A DNA stretch of 24,829 nt from Acanthamoeba castellanii str. Neff (taxonomy: Eukaryota > Discosea > Longamoebia > Acanthamoebidae), in NCBI RefSeq assembly GCF_000313135.1, contig NW_004457586.1, positions 890,889 through 915,717 on the forward strand, in the 5' to 3' direction. Each line of letters begins with the position of its first letter. The stretch's first letter is position 1. Positions 1-10,900 of this stretch are shown piece by piece. A program made the position numbers and the translations under genes. The notes under the pieces were generated by a model that worked only from the letters and a program-made list of their open reading frames with translations, was not told the DNA's origin and searched no databases.

Positions 1-1119
1 GCCGTCGTGTGCGTGTGTGTGTGCGTGTGCGTGTGCGTGTTACTAGCGATGGGGTCAAGCGTACATCCGCGCCACATGGCGAGCACGCCCTCCTCGCGAC
101 AGATGCGGAGGAGTGCGTCGAACACGTTCTTGTAGCCTCGCCTCTGCTCCGGCGGCAATCGGCCGTCCGACGTCATGCGGATGAGGGCCACCTCGGCCGG
201 CGTGCCGATCACGGCACCGAACCCGCCCGCCATCATGCCCGCCACCAGTTTCTGTGGTCCCCAACAGCACAGCACACGGTCACCACCGCCAGTCAATAAT
301 ATAATTCATATTATTACTTTTTGTTATATATACAATTTATATGTTCTTATATATAAATATATAAAATTTATAATGTTGTACAATAAACGAACCTGGTAGA
401 AGGGGATGGCCGCGTTGCCGTTGTTGCGGGCGACGAGCCAGTCGTTGATGATGGAGTACATGCCCAGCCGGGCAGTCGTGTAGGTCGCTTGCCTCAGCAG
501 GCCAGCCGAAAGCCTGTGGTGTGTGTCGTGCAAGGTCATGCGCGACCACGCGTGGGGGTTGCACACAGGAGTGGGAGTATGTTGTGGCGAGTGGGACAGG
601 GGCGGGTGGAGTGGCCGAACCCCTTGTAGAGTGAAGAGGGTCCCTCAGTGCGCGCGATGTTGGCCATGGCGTGGAACGACGTCTTGTGCGCCTTGGCACC
701 GCCGCCCTCGCCGCTCAACTGCATCCTGTGTTAATTGCAAATTAGCATAAAACGCCACAAGCCACTGAATCGGTCGATGGTTACGACGGTGGCTGGCCAT
801 CAAGTGACGCCACACAGCGCGAAGTGCTGGTTGAGATTTACAATCGCATTTTGTGTAGATCAACAAAATTTAGAACGAACGGTCCACCCTCGAACTCTTC
901 ACCATCTGCACGTTTGTTGTGCAGCCTCTTCTTTCTCACCGCCAGTGGCGTTGAGCAGGAATCAATCGGTAAAGCGGCGATCGGGAGATGCCGAAAGCGA
1001 GAACGGTACCGTGTTTTGACCAGGTCGAGGGGCTGGACGACGCAGGTGGCGAGCATGCCACTGAGGCCACCGAACAGGAACTGCATACCCTTCCCCGCCT
1101 TACGCTCTCCCGTGGCCAT
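1..1119 (-). CDS. Mitochondrial 2-oxoglutarate/malate carrier (SLC25A11-like), partial
   Basis: This encodes an inner-membrane carrier exchanging 2-oxoglutarate for malate. Exons read on the minus strand are 1119-1010, 725-621, 513-393 and 251-65, giving 174 residues; the C-terminal half lies outside the window. The start is the ATG at 1119, followed by a short basic N-terminus and FLFGGLSGMLATCVVQPLDLVKTR. That segment contains the carrier signature Px[DE]xx[KR] at the end of the first membrane helix. The next exons carry MQLSGEG, LSAGLLRQATYTTARLG and GTPAEVALIRM, the last being the second carrier repeat signature. These segments closely follow the animal oxoglutarate carrier as known from the family, so the substrate call is firmer than for most SLC25 members. 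All junction phases agree. The intron at 392-252 is very A/T-rich; the intron left of 65 begins GTACGC and contains a GT-rich microsatellite. The 266 bases upstream of the start separate it from the RING gene and should hold its promoter. Confidence 0.93.
10..40. repeat. GT/GTGTGC microsatellite in carrier intron
   Basis: Simple GTGTGC-type repeat just inside the intron that follows exon 4 of the carrier gene. It resembles the GT/CA repeats in many other introns of this window. Confidence 0.8.
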
Positions 1120-1385
1120 CTTTGTTGTGTCGTGTGTGCTTGAATCTCGCTTCAAACTTCTGTTTGGTTGAAGTTTGGTGTGGCACATACCTGGCATTCC
1201 AAGAATGACACACGCGCGTGCGCACGCACTGCCCGGGGAAAACAAGGGGAGCGATGACGCCACACGCAGGCCAAGAAGGAGCATAGAACGTTGTTGTATG
1301 TAGTTATGTACATGAACCAAAAAAATATATCGTTTGTACATGGAGTACGGCAGATAGACGAAGCTTGGACGCGTGAACATGTTGT

Positions 1386-2183
1386 TCAAGATGTTGCGGG
1401 CACGAGACGCAGGATGTCCCTGGCACAGTACTCGGCCTTACACAGCGGCTGCACGTCCACAACGACCGCAAGGTTAGTCCACGGTGAGTGCAGCGGCACA
1501 CACGCGATCACTCTACAAACACATGCGCGCACTCTTTGATGGAAAGGGAGTGGTACGCATTTGGCGCGATAGCGGCCCTTCTGCTTCATCACCGAGTTAG
1601 TGCCCTGCCATAGGGCCTTCCCCACGCATCCGAAACACACCGAGAAGTCCTTGCAGCTGCACGCGTGTCCTGACGATCGATAAAGAATGAAACGCGGTGA
1701 GCTCTCCAACTTCATCACCAAAGATGGCGTGTAGCGTGTGCACATAATAGAAAAGGGCATTGCCCTGTGGCACGACACACGAAGGCAACACGACACGTCG
1801 TGTACAGGGAATGGGGGAAGCACGTACCCTCACAAGGGAAATTCTCGCAACGGCACAACCCTGCACGAGCACCACGAAGGCGAGTCAGGAAAAGTGCGGG
1901 AAATGGTACTGAGTAGAAGGGGAGTACTCTTGAGGATGCATCGGTCCTTGAGCTTGTCGGTGCACACGAGGCATGTCTCCTCGTCGTCCTCTACCTCGGC
2001 CTCCTTCTCCTTGTTCTTGGGCACGGTGGGGGCTACCGCCACCTTCTGTACGCGCACCCGCTTGGCGAGGTCCTTCTTAAATTCCTCCCAGTTCAGCTTG
2101 GACTTGGGCACCGTCCCGCTGGCCTGGTAGAAGTAGTCCTGCTGTGCACCCTGGCCTCCTCCATCGTACAACATGTACGCCAT
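1386..2183 (-). CDS. Small RING-type zinc finger protein
   Basis: Three exons, 2183-1928, 1669-1557 and 1448-1386, join in phase to give 143 residues ending PATS. The N-terminal half is polar (Tyr/Gly/Gln start, then a Lys/Glu-rich linker). The C-terminal half is a RING-like zinc finger: CLVC, then RHACSC, VCFGC and, after a loop of about 24 residues, KCPLCK. RING proteins of this kind usually act as E3 ubiquitin ligases by binding an E2 enzyme. The spacing is unusual: the residue before RH, normally Cys, is Lys, with a Cys four residues earlier, so zinc coordination may be atypical. The ATG at 2183 was chosen because it follows an acceptor-like TGCACAG at 2210-2204, which suggests a 5'UTR intron; an extra upstream coding exon is possible. 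Substrate and pathway are unknown. An E2F-type site lies about 170 bases upstream of the start. Confidence 0.72.
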
Positions 2184-2550
2184 CTCCTTCTCCTTCTCCT
2201 TCTCTGTGCAGTATTTTGTTTGTTTTCTGGGCCACTTCAAAAACAAACACCTCGCGAAATTCCCGCTTCGAGTTTATGCAAAATTTCTCAGGTGCTGCTG
2301 AACGCTGAAAAACAATTGGCCGAAAAACCCTTCCGAGAAAAGCCAGGAAATTGTTTTCCCGCCAAAATACGTTGGAGACGACAGAGCTGCACAAGAAGAG
2401 AGACGATCGTCAACCGAGGAGGATTGAAAGGATTCCTTTCCGGATGGTGCGACTACAGGGGATAGAAGGAGATGAAGGTGACAAAGACGATCAACGGCCA
2501 CACAACAGGCTAGGCGTGGCGCGGACGTGGCGTGGGTCGGTCGAGAGCTC
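2184..2550. other. Intergenic: RING gene promoter and pyruvate kinase 3' end
   Basis: This stretch separates the stop codon of pyruvate kinase (2551) from the RING gene start (2183), both on the minus strand. It holds two E2F-like motifs and an acceptor-like TGCACAG at 2210-2204. I see no clear AATAAA for pyruvate kinase and no convincing coding frame. Confidence 0.6.
2354..2367. promoter_or_regulatory. E2F/DP-type binding site upstream of RING gene
   Basis: The sequence TTTTCCCGCCAAAA matches the E2F consensus (TTTSSCGC) on one strand and TTTTGGCGGG on the other. It lies about 170 bases upstream of the RING gene ATG. A weaker relative, with CGCGAAATTCCCGC as core, lies at 2253-2266. Binding is inferred from the motif only. 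Confidence 0.5.
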
Positions 2551-2707
2551 TTACTCGGGGACCTGACGGACCTGGAACATGTTGGTGGCACCCGACGTGC
2601 CCTCGAGGAAGCCCGACGTGATGACCACGAAGTCACCTGCGCAGTGATGAAGAGGGCGAGAGCGTTCAGGAACACGATCGGTGGCGACACGTTACACAAC
2701 GCCACAG

Positions 2708-2738
<31 letters not shown>

Positions 2739-4756
2739 CGGGCGAGCACGTACCAGCCTTGACGATCTTGAGCTCATCCTTGGCATGCCGGATGGCACTC
2801 TCGATGACCTTATCCGTACCCTTCATCGACTCCACGACGTAAGGGATACAGCCTCGCGAGATCTGAATCTGGCGGCTCACACTGTTGTCGCCAGCGCGAA
2901 GGTTGTCCGTTAGGAATGCTTTGGGGTTAGGAAACGCTGTGGGTTGGGTTGGGTTGGGTTGGGTTGACGTACTAAGCGTTGGGAGTGACGCAGAGGATGG
3001 GACACGACGGCCTGTACTTGGACACGAGCCTGGCGGTGTTACCAGTCTCAGTGAGACAGATGATGGCGGAGGCGGCGATATCCCACGACGACTTGACCGA
3101 GGACGAGGCAATGGTGTCGGGAACGGAGATCGGGGGAGCGATGACCAACTCACGAATCTTTCTGTAGAGAGCCCTATAGTCGATGTCGGACTCGGCCTGA
3201 TAGCAGATCTGGGCCATCATCTCAACAGCCTCCACGGGGTACTTGCCTGTAAGAGGAAGAGTGTGTGAGCAAGGTATGAATACGTCCACAGACTAAGCTG
3301 GCATGAGACGCATCGTACCTGCAGCAGTCTCACCCGACAACATGACGCAATCGGAACCGTCGAAGATGGCGTTGGCAACGTCGGTGGCCTCGGCACGAGT
3401 GGGACGCGGGTTCTGGATCATCGACTCGAGCATCTGCGTAGCGGTGATGACGGGCTTGCCTGCAATTCATTGAGGGAAGGGTTTGTCAGACGGGCACAGT
3501 GAGACAGTGGATACAACCACACAACGCGGGCAATGGGAGCTTACCAACGGAGTTGCACTTGGTGATCATCATCTTCTGAGCGGTGGCGACCTTCTTGATG
3601 GGGATCTGGACACCCAAATCACCGCGGGCAACCATGACACCGTCCGACTCCTCGACGATCTCATCAAAGTTGTCAAGACCCTCCTGGCTCTCGATCTTGG
3701 AGATAATGAGGATCTTGGCCTCCTTGATGCCGGGGAGAGCCCTGATGTCCCTCACGTCCTCGGCCTTACGGATGAACGAAGCGGCGATGAAGTCCACCTC
3801 CTGCTGGACGCCGAACTCGATGTCCTTGATGTCCTTCTCGGTCACGGCGGGCAAATCGACGATCACGCCGGGCAAGTTGACGTTCTTGTTCTCACCCATG
3901 GTACCTACAATAAAGCAGGGCACGGTCAGTGGCCACAAAAAATAAAGTAATATCAAAAAAATAGAAATCAACGCAGCCGTCCTACGCACCAGAGTTCTCA
4001 GCCGTAGATTCGATCCAGCCGTTGTCCAACACCTGGAGCACCACGAAGGCGAGCAGACCGTCGCCGACGAGGATACGGTCACCGGGCGAAACGTGCTGGG
4101 CGTGGAAAGCGAGGATTGATGATCAGCGAAGATTCGAGATGGAGCGCGATTAAGAAGTAAGGGTGGTGGTACCTTGGCGATGTTGAGCCACGAGAGGGCA
4201 CCAAACTTGTCGTCACCGAGGAAGCCCTCCTCAGGGACCCACGTGTAGGAGTCACCCACGTTAAACTTGACCTGATGAGAGTGCAAAAGAGCATTAAAGG
4301 AATGTTTGCACAATCGAGACGATGTGAATCGGTATGAGCGGATGGACTCAGATTGTGAAGACGAGAGCCGGCGTGGGTTACCTCCTTCCTGCCGTCCCTG
4401 TACTTGCCGGTCCTGATCTCGGGTCCCTTGGTGTCGAGCATGATGGCACAAGTGTGGCCAGTGGCCTTGGACGCGGCGCGCACGTTCTGGATGACGCTGG
4501 CGTGGTACTCGTAGCTGCCGTGCGAGAAGTTGAGCCTGGCGACGCTCATGCCGTTCTTGAGCAGCTCGGAGAGGATCTCCACGTTGTTGGTGGCCGGACC
4601 GACGGTGCAGATGATCTGCGAACGCACGTTCACAGGGTTGAAGGGCACCTCCTCCTTCTGCTGCAGGGAGTGCTTGAGCGAGCGCTTGATGCTCTGACCC
4701 GGGGCCATGGTCTTGTACTGGGCCTTGGCCGAGTGGGGAAGGGGGGCGTTCAACAT
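2551..4756 (-). CDS. Pyruvate kinase
   Basis: This is the last glycolytic enzyme, converting phosphoenolpyruvate and ADP to pyruvate and ATP in the cytosol. Eight exons join in phase: 4756-4382, 4271-4173, 4095-3990, 3904-3545, 3459-3319, 3246-2973, 2881-2754 and 2636-2551. They give 522 residues, a normal full length. Visible family motifs are [45 protein letters not shown] (catalytic Lys), [13 protein letters not shown] (metal-binding Glu/Asp region), TQMLESM, the substrate-loop region [14 protein letters not shown] and CVMLSGETA. The C-terminal allosteric domain ends RQVPE. The start at 4756 sits one base after an acceptor (CTGCAG), so the 5'UTR is very likely spliced; an additional upstream coding exon cannot be excluded. 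An N-terminal extension of about 35 residues precedes the catalytic barrel. I see no clear mitochondrial targeting peptide. The intron at 2972-2882 contains a GGGTT repeat and that at 2753-2637 a GA repeat. Confidence 0.97.
2708..2734. repeat. GA dinucleotide repeat in pyruvate kinase intron
   Basis: About 13 GA units lie in the last intron of pyruvate kinase. On the coding strand this reads as a CT-rich tract. Confidence 0.9.
2941..2965. repeat. GGGTT pentamer repeat in pyruvate kinase intron
   Basis: Five perfect GGGTT units lie inside the intron between exons 6 and 7 (AACCC on the coding strand). The unit is telomere-like, but it is short and intronic. Confidence 0.9.
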
Positions 4757-5378
4757 TCTGCAGACAAAAATCACATCAACCACGTCAGCACGCTTCCACT
4801 TGCCTACAACGATCTAGTGCAACCCTTGAGGGTCTTGCGATCATTCGTGTGCAAAATCTCGCGCTTTGGTGTTGATCGCGTGTAGCGCGAGCAAAATGCT
4901 CTGATGAAAGATGGCAGCGAGAAGGGGAAGACGAAGTGGGAGAGCAGAGTTTGGTGAGGATCAGGACCTGATGAAGTGTGGGTGGATCGATCGCTGCTAG
5001 TACGTCGGTTGGAAACGAAGGAAAAAAGATGGCCTCTAGCCCTTTGCGCGGACACCCCCAAAGTCCGAGGGCGCGTAAGAGTTTGTCACTTAACCCACCC
5101 CCACCATGTTGGCCGCCACCATTGGCTCGGGCGCGGACTTCTGGTGGCATCGCTGCCGCACAGGCCAACTTGTTCATCAACCGCCGGCGGGCCAAGAGCT
5201 CGACAAGTGATGACGGCTGTCAAGCGAAATTGTGGCACCATTACAATAGTGCACCCTCCCAGATACCAGGGGATCACACACCGATGCACGTATGTTTGTT
5301 TTGTCAGTGCTGTTTATTGTGTTGCATCGCCTCAGCGGGCACTCGTGTGCGTGTGACATTCACAGGCCAGCACAGCTC
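4757..5378. other. Intergenic: pyruvate kinase 5' region and 3' end of giant gene
   Basis: This stretch lies between the pyruvate kinase start and the stop of the giant gene upstream. Next to the ATG is a likely 5'UTR intron of 46 bases, 4803-4758, with a GC donor (AG then GCAAGT), a CTGAC branch-like element and a TCTGCAG acceptor. Further up, open frames such as that at 4785-5195 lack family resemblance and do not join in phase, so I read the area as 5'UTR plus promoter. The distal end holds the polyadenylation signal of the giant gene. Confidence 0.6.
5313..5318 (-). terminator. Polyadenylation signal AATAAA of the giant gene
   Basis: AATAAA on the minus strand, about 60 bases downstream of the stop codon at 5381-5379. 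It is the only canonical signal close behind that stop. Confidence 0.55.
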
Positions 5379-6141
5379 TTAGTCCCGGCCCTGGAAGAGC
5401 GAAGGCGGAGACGACGATGTGGCCGAGGAGCCCGACGACGACTCCGATGACGGCGCGGCGGGGATGGTCATGGCGGTGCCACCGGCTCGTCGCTTGCGCT
5501 CGCGCTCCTTCTGCTTCGTCTGCTCCTCCTGGAGGTCGCGTAGCTGCCACTTGAGCTCGTTGTAGAGCACGAGCGAGTACTGCTTGCGGAAGTGGAACTT
5601 GCGCTTGTAGAGCACCACGCCCACGATGCCCAGCACCGGGCCGACCCACGTCGGCGCGACCACCTCCTCCTCTTCCTCCTCCATCTCCTCCTCTTCGTTC
5701 TTGACCTTGGCCTCCCTATCCTCCGCCCGCTTCTGCGCTCCGTTGCCGGCGGCCGTCATCGAACCGCCGCCGCCGCCGGGGGTCATAGTGGCCTCTCGGG
5801 ATTTGGAGCCGATCACGATCTCGTTGGCGCCGCCCTGGAACACTCTGCCTATGTTGTTGGCGCCGTCGGTCCGTAGCGTCGCGGCGTGCCCGGCGAGAAG
5901 GCTGTCGACATCATTGGGCTCCTGTGTCGGTGGTGGTCGGTCAGATTGTATGTACAACATACTATAAATAATATGAATAATAGAAAGTACGTTTTGGCGG
6001 GTCGCTGGCGTTCGGCGGCTACGGCCTTCTGCAGCTCCTCGCGGATCTTTCGAGGCACGAGGCAGGGCGAGTGGTCCTTGTCCACCACCTGCACATACGA
6101 CGCCCACCAGCGAAGACATTGGTGAGACAGGACGGCGCACA

Positions 6142-6172
<31 letters not shown>

Positions 6173-7898
6173 CTCGGCGATGTGGGAGAAGATGGAAGCG
6201 ATGAGGGCCGTGTCCTCCGGGCACTCCCGCTCGGCCACGGCTTCGATGAGCGCGTCCTTCACCGAACCGATGGGCACCTCCATGTTGTCCTCGAACATCA
6301 TCTGAATGAAGCCGCCCAGCTTGCCCAGCACGAAGCGCAGCGCCAACTCTATTTCGCGCAGGTTCAAAGAGTCAAGGTGAGCTCGTGCATGCCGTGTGTG
6401 TCGTGTCGCGTGTCCCACGTACCGTCGTTGGTGGTTTCTTCGAGGAAAACGTCCATGAAGTAGTACTCCGAGTAGATGTGCGGGATCTGCGCCTTGAGCA
6501 GCAGGTACTGGATGACCGCGATCGTGTCATCGAAGCCGGCCACAAGTTTGACCCTGCCAGACAAAAGCGTCGTGTGCGTGTAAGCAGCGCCTCCTGCGTG
6601 CGTGTGCGGTGGTGCGTGTGCGGTGGTGCGTACTTTCCGCGATGGTGCTGATCGGCTTCTGCGACAACATCGTCGAACACCTCCTGGAGCAACTGCACAC
6701 CGCGGATGGTCAGCAACGCTTCGCATGACATGCGGTTGGGGAGATGAGGTCGATGCGTACGCGGGCCTTGAGGTAGGGCGAGGGCAAGCGGGGCAGCTGC
6801 TTGAGGGCCTCGATCTGCGGCGCGTAGGGCTGCGACACTCCCTTCAGCCGCCACTCCTCCGGGGCGCCCAGGTCCTGTCCACCGAGCACCACATCGTGAG
6901 CACAGCGTCACGACACACGCAACACGCAACACGCAACACGCAACACGCACGGAAGGTGTACCTCGAGGGTGAGGTGCTGGAAGGAGGCCATCTTCTTGGA
7001 GACGAAGTTGTTCTTGTGGGTGTGGTTGGCCTTGATGCGCTCGAACAGAATGTCGTGGAGCAGCGGGAAAATCACCTCACCTGCCACCGCTTCCTGCGAC
7101 CGAGCACCATCCCACAAATCAGAAAATTATCTACTAATAATAATAGATCTATTAAAAATAAATAAATAAACAAATAAATAAGCACAGAGGAAATTATAAG
7201 GCCGTGCCTTCATTTCGAAGAAAGACAGGTCGTCGGCGAGGTTGACGAGGAAGTCGAGGAGGAACTTGATGAAGAGCTTCACGTCGCTCACGGCTGCGGA
7301 GAGGGCCGAGTTCGAGTGTCGGCTCGTGGAGTAGCGACGCGCGAACGCCTGCCTATAGTAGTGCAGCATATCTGCATCGGGCAGCTCGATTAGACACGCC
7401 ACACGCCACACGCCACACGCCACACGCCACACGCCACACGCCACACGCCACACGCCACACGCCACACGCCACACGCCACACGCCACACGCCACACGCCAC
7501 ACGCCACACGCCACACGCCACACGCCACACGCCACACGCCACACGCCACACGCCACACGCCACACGCCACACGCCACACGCCACACGCCACACGCCACAC
7601 GCCACACGCCACACATATGACACGCGCACGTACCAACGAAAGGCCCGCGTTCATCGGCGAGCATTCGGTGGAAGTCCTCCGCGCTGCACTGCCAGCCCTG
7701 TGGTCGCCTGCGCAGTAGTGGTTAGCTATTAGTGGGCGTGGGCGCGTGCGGTGGAGCGTGCGGCGTGTACTTGTCGAGGTCCTCCCGGGAAAGGAGGCTG
7801 GTGCGCCGCTTGATCCGCGCAGTGTCCACGAGATCGGAATCGTCGGCGTCCGACTCGGAGAGATCGAGCTTCACCTGTGTGTGTGCGTGTGCGTGTGT

Positions 7899-7943
<45 letters not shown>

Positions 7944-10900
7944 CGCGAAGCCAAAACGTCATAAATTTGCGTGCGTGCGTGTTGTGTTTCGAAGGCATCG
8001 CGTGCGTACGTCTTGCAGGCCCGCGCTTGGGTCCTCGTCGTCCATGTTGATGCTGAACGACAGGCCGTTGTCCTCGTGGTCGCTGTCGTCCGTGTCGTCC
8101 TCTAATTCAGACACGAAACGACACACAACGCGCGACACACGGCACGGCACGGCACGACACACGATGGCGAGATGAGCCAAGGCTTCGAGCGACAAATAAA
8201 ATACGTTGCAAGAAGGCTGCGCACCCTCGCGGTAGACGGGCCAAAGGAGGTAGTTCTTGACGGTATCGAGGTCGGGTAGCAACAGGTCGCCCACGATCGG
8301 TTGCCACTCGTCACTATCATATGTCGCAGAGAGTGAGCCCAAGAAGCGAAAGCGAACGCGAAAACGAGAAAGAGAGGTGTGGTCACCCGTCGCCTTCGCC
8401 AAAGGTCTCTTCCGGGATGTTGATGCACTCCTCGCTTTGCAGCCGTACCTCGCTGCTGAGCGCCTCCAGGATCACCTCGATTCTCGGTCGCTGCACCACA
8501 CACACACCACACACCACACACCACACACCACACACCACATCACACCACACACACACACACACACGGTAAGCAATCCGGCAATGGTTGAGGGGACGAGGGG
8601 CGCACAAACCTTGCTCGGCTCGGGGTCGGCGCAGCTGTCGATAAGTTGGCGTATGTGATAGGGGCACACCTCGGGCAGCTCGATCGAATGCCAGTCCTCC
8701 ATCGCTGCGTTCGAATTGTAGAACACCTTCACCAGCGTTTTCTGCAGCCCACAATAAAATGTGAATAAAAAAAATGAAAAATAAGAAGCAAAAGTACAAG
8801 AATAAATAGAATATAAAAGAAATAAGCATTTGTAAGGTGGCGATGGGCGTCACAGCCAGGGTACGCACCCGGATCGTCTTGCCAAAGCCGTAGACGTCCG
8901 ACGCCTTCGTGGGCGCTCCGCCCTTGGTCACCTCGGGAGCCTTGTAGCGTTGCGCGGAGGCCTTGGTGGCGGCGGACGGCGACGAAACCAGCGACGCCGC
9001 GCTGCCGAAGGACATGCCCACCAGCAGCGCCTTCTCCTTCCTCCGGCCTCGCAGCTCCTGCACCACGACGTTACCTAAATCGCGATAATGACACATTGAC
9101 GCATTCGCACCGTGGTCAGCCCGATCGACACGCGACACAACAGGCGCACGACACGACACGACACGACACGCGCGGCACGACGAAACTATGATAGTTGTAC
9201 CGGGCTTGACGTTCTTGTGGATGAAGCCCAGGACGTGAAGGTAGCGGATGGCCTTGGCGACGTCCTTGAGCACCTGGAGGCCTCGCAGGAAGCCCACCTC
9301 CTCGGCCGACCACAGCACCTTCTCGAGCGTTCGCGGGTAGAACGGCCGCACGATCTGTGGTGCGTTGCGTTGCGTTGCACACTGGGGTGAGCAATCGAGT
9401 CGAGCTGTACCGAGGATTGAGGGTGGGCCGAAGGCCGGTGGTGAGCGCTGTGGGCTGTTAACGTACCTGGAAGGGATTGTCGTGACGTGGCAGGTGGTCC
9501 TCGGGAGCGTGGGCGCCCAGGACCTTTACGATTTGCTTGCACCCGCTCGTGAGCACCATAGCCGCCAGCTCGCTGGTGTGGCCCAACAGCGCATGAGCCA
9601 TAAATAATGTATTTTTATATATTAGTTCTAACGCATAATGCATAATAATTGAAAGGACCGAGTACCTTCTGAATTCATGGGCCGACCAGCCGGCGTAGTA
9701 CTTGACGGCCACGGCCTTGCCGCGCCAGTTGCCCACCCGGATGTTGCCCACCGCCGGATTCGCGCATTCCAGCTTCTCCAGGGGCCTGCACGCACGCACG
9801 CGCACGCCAGCGCATCACAGCGACAAGAGAAAGGGTGCGTGTGTAAGAAAGGAGATGTGTGCGGTGCCGAGCGAGGTGTGGAGTTGTCACATACCTGTGC
9901 AGGTAGGCCCGGCCCTTCTTGATGTCCTGGTAGAGCGGCGCCAACATCAGAGCCAGCACCTCCGCTGCATCCGGTCGCCTGGATGTGCGCATGTGCGCGT
10001 GCGGTCAGTGGTCCGTTGCTGGAACCACACGCCCACACGCCCACACACGCCCACACGCCCACACACCCAACGAACAGAGACACGCACTTGATTGTGGCCG
10101 CGATGTAGCGATGGACTCGCACGATGTCCCACCGGTGGCAAATGGGGCAGCAGAACAGCTTCACCGTCTCGTCGACCGTCTTGGCAAAGTCGTGCTCGTC
10201 GCCGCCGCCGTTCGCCCGTATAAGCGTCTCCTTCTCCGCGGCGGCGCCGTCGATCAACGCGTCGTCGTCCTTCTCCTTCTCCTTGCCCTTGTCGCGCACG
10301 CGTTCCCGGGCCTCGCGGTCGCGCTCCCGCTCACGCTCCATCTGCCGCACGCGCTCGCCGTAAGCGCCCACCTTGTACAGGTCGCCAACGGCATCGCTGC
10401 GGCCGCTGACCGGCGTCGTGGGCGCCGATGATGACGTGGTGGTGGTGGTGGTCGGCGTTGAACCGGGCGAAGTGGGCGACGCCATTGGCGACATCTGCAC
10501 GGGCGACGACGACCACGACGCGCCGCGCCAGGCCGTCGTTGGGCCGGCGGCCTCCTTGCGTTCGCGTTCGCGCTCGCGTCGCTCCCTGGCGCGCTGGGCC
10601 ACGCGCCACTCACACACGTCGTCTTCGAGGAACTGCTCGAGCCGCGAGAGGCTGCGGCAGCACACGGCGCAGATCGGGTGGCCGCACAGCTGCAGCCGGA
10701 TGGCCTTGCCGCTCAGGCACAACACGCACACCAGCTCGCCCTCGTTGCTGACGCCCGACGCCAACGCCGCCTCGCGCGGGCTCGTGGGCGAGGCGCGTCG
10801 GGTGGGCGATGACGACTTGCGGGGCGTGGGGGTCGCCTTGGCCGGCGTCGGCGTCGGCGTGGCGGCCACGTCGGCTGCTTCATGTTGCCCATGCTCTGGC

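Noticed and set aside
838..1389. 183-codon minus-strand frame starting upstream of the carrier
   Set aside because: The part before 1119 is intergenic sequence in frame by chance; carrier similarity starts right after the ATG at 1119.
4785..5195. Minus-strand open frame upstream of pyruvate kinase as a separate gene
   Set aside because: It has no recognisable domain, overlaps the expected leader and promoter, and stops before any phase-compatible joint.
7394..7614. Possible CRISPR array
   Set aside because: Units are direct 7-bp repeats without spacers and the genome is eukaryotic.
7353..7664. Long minus-strand open frames of VWRVACG repeats
   Set aside because: They come from the 7-bp array, are open in all frames and lie in an intron defined by phase-compatible exons on both sides.
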